Assembly: GCA_907165065.1 (NCBI GenBank)
Contig: OU015551.1
Location: 744,001-808,000 of the forward strand
Reading direction: 5' to 3'
Length of the DNA stretch: 64,000 bases
Source of the DNA: Caprimulgus europaeus
Lineage: Eukaryota; Chordata; Aves; Caprimulgiformes; Caprimulgidae
Shown here: piece after piece, positions 36,319-64,000 of the stretch
Position numbering within the stretch: position 1 is the first letter of the stretch
How the letters are laid out: the number at the start of each line of letters is the position of its first letter
Position numbers and translations under genes: made by a program
Notes under the pieces: model-generated
What the model was told of the DNA's origin: nothing
What the model saw: the letters and a program-made list of their open reading frames with translations, nothing else
Databases searched by the model: none

Positions 36319-36339
36319 ATTAAAGAGGAGAAAATTAAA
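36319..36339 (+). terminator. Candidate polyadenylation signals of SLC1A6
   Basis: Two ATTAAA hexamers, at 36319-36324 and 36334-36339, lie about 165 and 180 bases after the stop codon. ATTAAA is the commonest variant of AATAAA. The true 3' end may lie further downstream. Confidence 0.4.
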
Positions 36340-38330
36340 CTGAAAAGGAAGTTTTATTCCACAAAAGCCTGATTTAGTCATTCTTATGTCCAAGAGTTAG
36401 ACATGAGTAAAGAAGATGCAGTGAATGAGCTGGACTAGGAGCTCCTTCATTCTGAGCTAAAGTATGAGCAGAGCTAAGGGTCAAGGTGTGTTGGGGACAC
36501 CATCACCTGTGGACTGGCACCAAAATGTTGCCATGAGGACTCCAATCTGCAGGATACAGCTGCAAAGCCTTCACTTGGTCAGTGGCTTCCCCCAAGGAGG
36601 TAAAGCTTTTAGCTTTGGCCATTTGGAGATCTCTGGAGATCCTCAGCACCCTTGTTCAGCTCTTCACTGGCAAGAGGGTTTATGATCAGCACAGTGTCCT
36701 CCTTGCTCACAGTGATGGTGGTTGCACAGATGTGCAGATGATGCTTCCTGAGAGCTTCTCACTCCTCTGGCAAACCCTCCTGGCTGCAGGTACCAGGAAG
36801 GGATGAGGGACCATACAGCAGGGACAGGGCTTACTGTGCTGGCTGGTGGCACAAATAGCAGTCAATAGGCTTTTCATTAGCAGAAGCTGCTAAAGGATTG
36901 TGAAAGCAGCAGAGAATTAAAGAATTTATTTTATCCATTATTCAGCCTCTGAAACAGCTCTCCCCTCTGCCAAGCTCTGTCAAACACCTGTTAAATTAAT
37001 TTTTCTTTAGCAAGCTGTTCTCCTCTTGGTGAAACCAGAAGGGGAAACACAAAGTTTAAGAAGTTTGCCCACCTGAGCAGCTGGGTGGTACCTCCATGCC
37101 AGGAACACCCCAGATTTGCTCAGAAAACAGTTTCACTCCTCATCATAAGACACCTAAGGAAACTGTTCCTTTGCTCATCAGCAAGTGACATCCCTTCAGT
37201 CACATTGCTCCAGAACGTGCTTCAAAATATCTCTGTCTTTCTACAGCTTCTTACCTTTTATAGGCAGTACCCAATCACTCCCCAACACTTGTGCAAGTTT
37301 GTGAGACCCCAGACTTAGAAATTCAGGACAGATTTCTCAGTTCCTACCAAATGGAGCTCAGATTCTGTTTAACACACTTGGACATAAGCCCACAGGACAT
37401 CCAAAACAGCTCAGAGGCTCAAGCAAGAAGTCAGGACCTGCTTCATCCATGCTCCATCCCCCTTCCCTGGCGTGGCCAGGAACACAGCCTTTATCTCTCA
37501 CTCCAGTGAACAGAACCACCAGGGCTTACTCCATCATATCCAGGTCCATGAACATCCAGAAAATTAATGTCTAGAAAAATACAGGAAGATGGAAAGGATC
37601 CACAGTTTTCGGGCTACTCTGGTGCAGATGTCCTGCTTGAGGAATGGCTGAGCCCAGAAGCAGCAGCAAGCAGCCTCCTGTGGCACAGCTGAACTCTCTA
37701 AACTGGGCAGCTTTTACTTGAGGTCTGTTCGTTATTCCAAGCCCAGTGTATCACTTAAACCCCTCTGCCCTGTCTTTCCACACCAATTCTTTCCATCCAG
37801 AAGCCCCAGCCATACACTCACTGGTGCACCTAAGTGGACCTCAGGAAGGAAGAGCTCAGAGGCATCAGCTGGAGTCAACTTTCCCAACCACAACTGCCCA
37901 TGCTTAGCTCCCCAGCACTATCAAAGCTTCCCCAAGCACATTTCTTGAGATGCCCAAAGCCAGATCCTGAGGCACTTTTTGGTCCTTCAGGAATTGCAGG
38001 ATTATATATTGGCGTTGCCACATTCCACATCCTCTAGGCAGAGTATTCTGGTTTTTACAGGCTGGATGACTGTTGGAAATCCGAGATGAACGGACAAAGA
38101 CATCTCTTTCACATAGAAGTGGAGAGCAGAGCAGGTAAACAGAAGTGTGCTGGATGTAGCTCCATGTAGCAGCAGTTGGCCCCAGACCTGGAGGCAGCTG
38201 GCTGATCGCTGACTGTGGGAGGCAGGTTGCTTATTCTGACCAGAGATCTGCTCTAGCAGGGGGCAAGTGAGCAGGATAGCAAATTATTATCCTCCTCTTT
38301 GCAGCATTTTTTTATCTTGTATGGATGCTA
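36340..38330. other. Intergenic stretch or SLC1A6 3' UTR
   Basis: No gene or repeat was recognised. Part of it may be the 3' UTR if the proximal polyadenylation signals are not used. Confidence 0.4.
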
Positions 38331-38334
38331 TTAT

Positions 38335-38515
38335 AATGTCTGCTCTTCTCCTTTCTAGACTAAACAGACCCAGTAAACTCTCACAGGTAATAATCATTCA
38401 CCTTCCTCTCCTCTGGACTTTTTCCTCGCTTTTCCACCTCTTTCTTAAAGTGGAGTAACTAAAATTTGACACAACAGACCCACTAAAGATTTATTAGTGC
38501 TGAGCACTGAGGAAA
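38335..38515 (-). mobile_element. Old CR1 fragment
   Basis: The sequence 'ctgctcttctcctttctaga' and its continuation translate to a relic similar to the reverse-strand CR1 pattern seen elsewhere (LLLSRLNRPSKLSQ here, [14 protein letters not shown] in other copies). It is strongly diverged, so it is an old insertion. Confidence 0.5.
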
Positions 38516-38519
38516 GAAT

Positions 38520-39888
38520 ATTTCATGTACATTAAGCTTTAGATCTTAGACTGGAGTTACCATAGTTTGCTATGCATCAGCTGAGCAGGATAACTGTCTG
38601 TGATGCATACACACAGCAAATCCAAGTCTGTTCATCTGATCTTAAACCTTAGTGAGGTTAGACTCTTGCTTTGATGAGATGGCTGTACCTAACGACTGGA
38701 TCTTAATCAAAGAGTTTTAAGATACACTGCATTAGCTTGTATCTGTAGTGAGCTAAGACAGCACTAGCTTATCATTAACAGAGCTCAGCTGACATGAGTC
38801 TAAACCTTCAGAAAGAACAGACCTGCTTATAAAAATCAATAAACTGCTTTATTTTTTTCACAACAGCATGATAGCATTGACTCTGCTCAAGTGGTAATAC
38901 ATGATAATTCCTACATCATTTTAAGCAGAACTGCTGCCTAGCTAGTAATTTCCCAGCCTGTGTTTGTGCAGTTGATTATTGTTACAGTAATTTCTATTGT
39001 CCATATTGAACTGCATCTTGGTTTTCTTTTTTTTTTTTCCCCCCCAGACTATTTGTCCAACTTTTCAAGAAAGCATTGAATTCTAATCCTGAAGAGACTT
39101 CCTGTACATAAAGGGCAAAGAACTGGAAGAAAAGATTGTTGGATTGGACTCTGGCTCAAATGGGAATGGATTCTGGGAAGTCCTGTGGCTGGTGTTACAC
39201 AGAGAGTCAAAGCAGATGACCACAAGGGTCCCTTCTGGCTTATAGTATATGCACGTGCTTTCTGGTTTAGAGATATTGCAAAGGGTCCTTCCAGCCTGAT
39301 CATTTTTAAACTATCTGGGAGGATCCTAATGATACTTTAATGAAACTCAGCAGGAGTCTCACCTGTTTTCAGTGGCTGTTAGCAGACATGTACACATATC
39401 ACAACGGGGCTCTCCACACCACATCGCAGCGACGTGGCCTCAGACGTCCCCACGCAGCAGCACACTCCAAGCCTTCCCATTCGTGGTTTCCCGCTTTCCA
39501 CACAAGCCTGACGGAGCACAAACAAGTAGAGGCCTCATTTTCAAACACTGCAAACCTGTCTCCCATGGGGAATTTCAGAATTCAGCTGACAGTTTTTAGC
39601 TCTGGTGTTTACCCACCTTGTTAACCAGTTTGTGATTGGGATTATCTATCTGTTTACAGTACCTGAATAGTAAAGTCACAAGTTTGCATATATATATATC
39701 TATATATACACACACCTCTCTATATATATGTGCACAAACATACATTTGTATAGAGTTAATTTTTTGTGTTGCTAACCCAAGAAGGAAAGGCAATATTAAA
39801 CTCTCACTCTGTAAAGCTGCATACTTCATTTTGATGCCCACCTTGATTTACTCAACTAATCCCACCCTTGAAACAACAGAAGCTATTT
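38520..39888. other. AT-rich intergenic stretch with a microsatellite
   Basis: It contains an AT/AC dinucleotide-rich tract at about 39686-39732 (tatatatatatctatatata and cacacac) and a T/C homopolymer run at about 39024-39046. No gene was recognised. Confidence 0.5.
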
Positions 39889-39946
39889 TAATTGATTTGA
39901 TCTTTAAGGTCTCTTCCAGCCCAAACCATTCTATGATTCTATGATA
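39888..39946 (+). mobile_element. CR1 LINE 3'-end fragment
   Basis: The terminus 'ggtctcttccagcccaaacc' followed by 'attctatgattctatgat' is a typical CR1 tail, plus strand, severely 5'-truncated. Confidence 0.85.
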
Positions 39947-41650
39947 ATTCATTTCAGTCTTCCAAAGCAAGGTTTCCCAGGAAGGCCCTCGATGCATGCT
40001 GATTCTGAGTTGTACCTGCTGGGGACAAGAACTCCTCAATGTATAGAGAAAATTCTCTGCTCCATCCTTGACTTCCCTGCACACACCCCAAGGACCCACA
40101 GCCCCTCTGCCTCTGAGGGAGGCTTTGAGAGCTCAGCCAACAATGCAAAAGTCTTTGTACTCCTCCCAAACCTAACACTGACCTTGTACTAACTCAGCCT
40201 TCAGAACTGGATAACTGAAAGCATTCAATAATTTTATCAACTGTCTTATCAGATATTTGAAAGTTTGTGCACTTTTTCCTTTACTGCAGTCCTGCTGCTT
40301 CTCCTTGCAGAAACTTTCCAAGTTTCTTCTCTTTGCAAACAGATTTATTCCTAATGAGTAGATAAGCAATATTTGGGGTGAAACAGAGAGCTGGCTCAAT
40401 GCATAGATACACGGGGAGCTTGTGGATTTAGGACCCATCTCTTCAAAATTAATTTTAAGACAGAAAATCCATGAATATTGGATTTTCTCTCTTAAAATTC
40501 TCTCTTCATGTCCAACTCATGGAGTTCAACAAATAATGGGTTTTCAGATGAAAGGCCATGTGTCTCATTACATATGTGATAGTGCACATTGTTCCAGGAG
40601 TCAGATCTGCCCATGAAAACTGCCCTGAAATTCTGTGTCCTTTTGCTCTGCCCAAGGAAGAGAGAGAGAACTGGAGATCAGTGCTGGGTAGCATGCTCAT
40701 AGCACCCTGGCAGTCTGACCATGTCAATTCCCAAGGGCTTTTTCTTCATGCTGTGAGTTTCAGTGTTAATAAAGATAGTTTGCATATTTGAAAAATAAAG
40801 GGAATTTTTTCCACAATGCTTTTCCATGATGGTTTTTTCTATCCTCAGGGATGTTTCTATCAGCATTACATATTACACTTCCTTATCTCCATGTGCCTGG
40901 GTCACGGTCAGATACTAAATTCAGATTTTTACAAGGCCTTTCCCTAAAGATTTTTCTTTGATGCCATGTTTTGTGTATGTCCATAAACTGGTAAAGCTGC
41001 ATGAGGCTTACTGCACACTCCATACACAGCACACAAGCACATACTCCCACCTAGGAAATCCACCCCAAACAGAGGTTATGTGGGAGGAGTCTCTGAGGCT
41101 TAAACAAGAATGAATTTACACTACTTGGTGAAATGTTGCATTAATGGTAAAGTGAAAGCTGTAAGTTCTTCTCCCCTTGATATCCCCTTTTCTTGTCTTC
41201 TGTTCCCTAAAGGACAGGAACCGAGGTGAATAACACAGTCAATGGGGCAAGGGCATCACCAGTCAGGTCCCAGTTCCACAGTACCCAAGCAAGGCAAGCA
41301 GCACGGCCTCAGAGATGATGGCCAGGACCAGCCAAGAGTCCAGACCACGAGGCAAGAGCATGGTGACGAAGCTGGTGATTGCTGGGCAGGCACATAGTGA
41401 CAAGGCAAGGCTGAGGTCAAGCTCTGAAATATTAATCCAGAGGCTGAGGTTCAGATCAACAGGGTCCACAGCCAGGCTGAACTCCTCCAATGCTACAGCT
41501 CAGGCTACGAAGGAGCTTAGAGCTCCTGGGCTCCTGAGTGTGGGTGGGGACCTCAAGTGAGGCTGCCAGGGGCCATTAAAGCCTATGAGACAAGTCCATA
41601 CCTCCTGCCCTCCCCACCATGCAGAATCTCTCTGTACCACACACTCTGTG
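39947..41650. other. Intergenic stretch with one odd ORF
   Basis: The stretch is AT-rich with no supported gene. An unexplained minus-strand frame at 41263-41490 is listed separately. Confidence 0.4.
41263..41490 (-). other. Unassigned hydrophobic minus-strand ORF
   Basis: It is a 75-codon frame whose second half is strongly hydrophobic (SWLVLAIISEAVLLALLG) after an amphipathic first half (SLWINISELDLSLALSL). One N-glycosylation-type sequon (NIS) is present. I do not recognise it. It could be a fragment of an unfamiliar transposable element or a single exon, or it could be chance. Confidence 0.2.
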
Positions 41651-41654
41651 TGGT

Positions 41655-41940
41655 TCAGGTAGTTTGGTTGAGGGATCTCTGGAGATCATCTAGTCAAACC
41701 CCTCTGCTCAAAGCAGGGTCCACCAAAGCAGCTTCCTCAGGACTTTGTCCAGTTGCATTTTGAACATGTCCAAGGATGCAGGTTCCCCAACCCCTCTGGG
41801 CAACCTGCTCCAGTGTTCAATCACCCTCAAATTACAAATCTTCTTCTTTGTTGAAACAGAATTTTTTGGTTTTCAGTTTGTGCCCATTGCCTCTTGTCTT
41901 TTCACCACATACCGCTGAGAGGCTCCCTCGACTCTTTAAA
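41655..41940 (-). mobile_element. CR1 LINE fragment
   Basis: The minus-strand CR1 3' UTR pattern runs from 'ggatctctggagatcatcta' through 'ctctgggcaacctgctccag' to 'tttgtgcccattgcctcttg'. It abuts the next, plus-strand copy, so the two form a head-to-head pair. Confidence 0.9.
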
Positions 41941-42570
41941 TTTCATTTAATCTTTCAACGGGCTGGAGAACGGGAACCTCATGAAGTCCAATAAAGAGAA
42001 ATGCGAAGCCCTGTGCCTGGGGAAGAATAACTCCATGCTGGGGGTCACCAGCTTTGCAGAAAAGGACCTGGAGGTCCTGGTGGACACCAAGGTGAAGAGA
42101 CAGCAGCGTGCCCTCGCCACAGGGGAAGCTGACGGGGGCTGTGTTAGGAGGAGTGGTGCCAGCAGGTCGGGGGGGATGATCCTTCCCCATTACTCAGCAC
42201 TGGTGAGGCCACGCTGGGGTGTTGTGTCCAGTTCTGGGCTCCCCAGTACAGGAGACATGGACACACTGGAGAGAGTCCAAGGGCCACGAAGATGATGAAG
42301 GGACTGGAGATCTCTCATGGGGAGAGGAGGGCCAGAGGGACCTCACCAAGGCACATAAATACCCGCGGGGAGGCTGTTGGAAGGTGGAGCCGGGCTCTTC
42401 TCAGTGCCAGGACAAGAGGCGATGGGCACAACCTGACACACGGGAGGTTCCCGCTCAACACAAGGAAACATTCCCTGTCAGGGTGACCGAGCCCAGGCAC
42501 AGGGGGGTGCCCAGAGCGGGTGTGGGACCCCCGGTCTTGGAGGTACAAAAGCTGCTGGACACGCTCGTGA
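41941..42570 (+). mobile_element. CR1 LINE ORF2 fragment
   Basis: Plus-strand words such as 'cctcatgaagtccaataaag', 'ctgtgcctggggaagaataa' and 'caagggccacgaagatgatg' match the CR1 ORF2 C-terminal region. The standard CR1 3' tail is missing; the copy gives way to GC-rich sequence near 42570-42620. Frames are broken. Confidence 0.85.
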
Positions 42571-42624
42571 GCAACCGGCTCTCGGTGACCATGGAGGGCT
42601 CGGCCTGCTGAGGGCAACGGTGGG

Positions 42625-42860
42625 ACAGCGGCCACAGCCACATCCACAGGATCCCCCGCGCGCGGCCCTTCCTCCAGCGGGAGCTCCCTTCACTCTCGGC
42701 CGCACAGCCCTGTCCCCCGCCTCCCTCCCCGCCTCCTACCCGGGACGGTTCGCGGGTCGGGCCCTGCGCACGCACTGCCCCGGCCGGGAGCCGCGCCGCC
42801 CAGCGCTGGCCGGGCTGAGGCGACGGCAGCGGCGAGGAGCCCCTGCCACCGAGGAAGCCG
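42625..42860. promoter_or_regulatory. Small orphan CpG island
   Basis: This block of about 235 bases is very rich in CpG (for example 'gcgcgcggcc', 'gggacggttcgcgggtcggg' and 'ggagccgcgccgcccagcgc'). It sits between two CR1 copies, about 1.6 kb before the LONP1 start codon. It may be a separate or alternative promoter, or a displaced part of the LONP1 island. No start site or motif decides this. Confidence 0.45.
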
Positions 42861-42984
42861 GTCAGAGAAACTCCAGAGACTCGTGTGGGAGCTTCAGCAC
42901 GCAGGAATTGTTCATCGCAGCGCTGGGCACACACGGAGATGGCTCCCCCGGGGGGTGTGTGTCCTGGACAGGCTGTGTTTCCTG

Positions 42985-43798
42985 AGACCTGCACAGGCTG
43001 GAGAGCTGGGCAGGGAAAACTTGATGAAATAGAATAAGGGCAAGTGTAGGGTGTTGCACCTGGGCAGGAACAACCCCAGGCTCCAGTAGAGGTTGGGAAA
43101 TGATCTCCTAGAGAGCAGTGTAGGGGAAAGGGATCTGGGAGTCCTGCTGGACAGCAGGGTGGCCATGAGCCAGCACTGGGCCCTTGTGGCCAGGAAGGCC
43201 AATGGCATCCTGGGGTGCATTAGAAGGGCTGTGGCCAGTAGGTCCAGAGAAGTTCTTCTTCCCCTCTGCTCTGCCCTGGTGAGGCCACATCTGGAATATT
43301 GTGTCCAGTTCTGGGCCCCACAGTTCAAGAAGGACAGGGAGCTGCTGGAGAGAGTCCAGCACAGAGCCACCAAGGTGATGAAGGGAGTGGAGCATCTCCC
43401 TGATGAGGAAAGGGTGAGGGAGCTGGGGCTCTTTAGCTTGGAGAAGAGGAGGCTGAGGGGGGACCTCATTAATGTTGATCAATATCTGAAGGGTGAGTGT
43501 CAGGAGGATGGAGCCAGGCTCTTCCCAGTAACGACCGATGATAGGACAAGGGGCAATGGGTGTGAGCTGGAACACAGGAGGTTCTGCTTAAATTTGAGAA
43601 AGAACTTCTTTCCTGTGAGGGTGCCAGAGCCCTGGGCCAGGCTGCCCAGGGAGGGTGTGGAGTCTCCTTCTCTGGAGACATTCAAGACCCACCTGGACGC
43701 CTTCCTGTGTGATCTCATCCAGGTGTTCCTGCTCCGGCAGGGGGATTGGACTGGATGATCTTTCGAGGTCCCTTCCAATCCCTGACACTCTGATTCTG
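42985..43798 (+). mobile_element. Well-preserved CR1 LINE fragment
   Basis: An uninterrupted 221-codon frame (43093-43758) carries the CR1 ORF2 C-terminus ([58 protein letters not shown] words). The 3' UTR and the tail 'ctgacactctgattctgtc' follow. It lacks the endonuclease and most of the reverse transcriptase region, so it is immobile. The intact frame suggests a relatively young insertion. It ends about 600 bases upstream of the LONP1 start codon. Confidence 0.95.
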
Positions 43799-44407
43799 TC
43801 TTTGTTTCAGCACACGTTATATTGACCTAACGCACGTATATTCACTGAACTTCCACAAAACATTTCCCGTCACAGGCAAATGTCCTTCACGCTCGCAGTG
43901 AAATGAGTCGCTGGTCTTCCACAGCCGGATCGAACTCTGCTTTGATTCTGTGCAGTGGTGTCTCTTGTACATGCGTGGGACAGAGTTCCTGGAGGAACGT
44001 TTGGTCCTTCCTCAGGCTTCAGCGCTTCACATTTGCAGTAAGTTATGAGGAATTTCATTCAAAGCTTGTTAATGTAACGATCTCATTCCACGGCTACCAG
44101 CAGGTTTATTCAAAGGTTGTTACAACAGCCGGGTGATGTCTCAGCAACCTCAGGGATCTACAAATCTTGTCGTTTCGAATTTTTCCCGGGTTTACTCTTT
44201 CACGCCCTCGGGACAGCCCCCGCAGCACCCCCGCTTCCCCCCCCACCTCCCGCCGCCAGCGCTCTGCCGGGCCCGGGCCGCGAACCCGGAACCCCGCAGC
44301 GCTCAGACGTGCGCGCGGCCACGCGCCCTTCGGCCCGGCGGCTCCGCGCAGGCGCCGCGGCGGGGCGGGCGGGGGGCGGAAGTGTTGCAGGGGCGCTCGC
44401 CGGCAGC

Positions 44408-63381
<18,974 letters not shown>

Positions 63382-64000
63382 GTGAGACAACATGTCTACA
63401 TTTCCTTATAATTTTCAAAAATTGAATGTGACAGTAGGGAAAATTCAGTGTGACTAAGCCCAGTGAGGTTCTACTGGCACCAGTAAAATTAACTTCCACG
63501 CCCTTTTGGATCCTGACTTCTTCCCTGAAGAAGGGACCCTTTCTTATTCCCTTACCTAGGCTCATTTTAGCTTCAGGCCAGCATGTTTGCTCCATATCCC
63601 ATGTGAACCACATAGGCATTAGGAATAGCAGTGAGTAAAAGCATAAACCTTTTCAGAGAGGACAAGACCAAGTCTGCTTCCTTAAAAGCAGGAGGTGCCG
63701 CTCTGACTTGGCTTTTGATGTCAAGAGCAGTCAGAGATGTTCTGGCACTGCTGGGGTGGGTGAGTTGGCTACTTACCAGTCACTGGATTACTTCCTTGTG
63801 TGCATCACAGTATGGAAATGCAGCACACAGCAAAGGAGATGACTCCTGCAAACTCAGCCCTTGGTAAAGAGGGAAATTATCAGCGTGGTGGAGAAGGTGA
63901 ACAGATGTCTGACACTGGAAAGCTGAACTGGCTGGAAGTGTGTTATGCTGTGAGCTCATCTGATGCTTTGGCTACAAAAAGCCTCAAACCATTATAAGAA

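Noticed and set aside
36464..36852. Possible extra terminal exon of SLC1A6
   Set aside because: No acceptor or EAAT-like sequence was found, and the frame already terminates naturally at 36156.
43108..43788. Several minus-strand ORFs of up to 155 codons
   Set aside because: They are antisense readings of the CR1 ORF2 tail; the plus-strand frame matches the known CR1 pattern.
44117..44407. In-frame upstream extension of the LONP1 frame
   Set aside because: There is no stop in this GC-rich stretch, but the ATG at 44408 has a strong Kozak context and opens a good mitochondrial targeting peptide. The extension overlaps the promoter motifs.
63450..63997. Short plus-strand ORFs at the right edge
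   Set aside because: They lie in LONP1 intron 15 with no similarity to the Lon protease domain expected next.

Overview
This is vertebrate, almost certainly avian, nuclear DNA. It holds large spliced genes with GT-AG introns, CpG-island promoters and many fragments of CR1 LINEs, the dominant bird retroposon. These are recognised by their decayed ORF2 tails and by 3' ends reading 'ATTCTGTGATTCT'. There are also solo retroviral LTRs, but no operons, prokaryotic genes or CRISPR arrays. Most long open frames here are CR1 remnants, tandem repeats or chance.

Layout: (1) Positions 1-25,500 are mostly intergenic. At the left edge is an unassigned minus-strand ORF with a membrane span (121-450). Next comes a solo LTR with a 6-bp target duplication (1181-1584), many CR1 pieces, a six-copy 41-bp tandem repeat (20743-20988) and two exon-like segments with good splice signals (13713-13876 and 24676-24747). 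(2) Positions 25,600-36,156 hold a complete nine-exon plus-strand gene for a sodium-dependent glutamate transporter, best matched to SLC1A6 (EAAT4). The joined frame is 567 residues and ends in a PDZ-ligand-like tail. (3) Positions 36,157-44,200 are intergenic, with several CR1 copies clustered before the next gene and a small orphan CpG island. (4) From 44,408 to the right edge lies the plus-strand LONP1 gene for the mitochondrial Lon protease. Fifteen exons are visible, covering the targeting peptide, the substrate-binding N-domain and the AAA+ ATPase module. The Ser-Lys protease domain lies beyond the window.

The two genes have unrelated roles: glutamate uptake at the plasma membrane, and mitochondrial matrix protein quality control. 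They appear to be neighbours only by location. The most noteworthy non-coding structures are in LONP1 introns: a 60-bp inverted repeat (58/60 matching) bracketing exon 9, a 33-copy 28-bp minisatellite with no length drift in intron 10, and a sense-oriented solo LTR with a polyadenylation signal in intron 7. I found no clear candidate for an entirely new biological system; the findings list gives the best leads.
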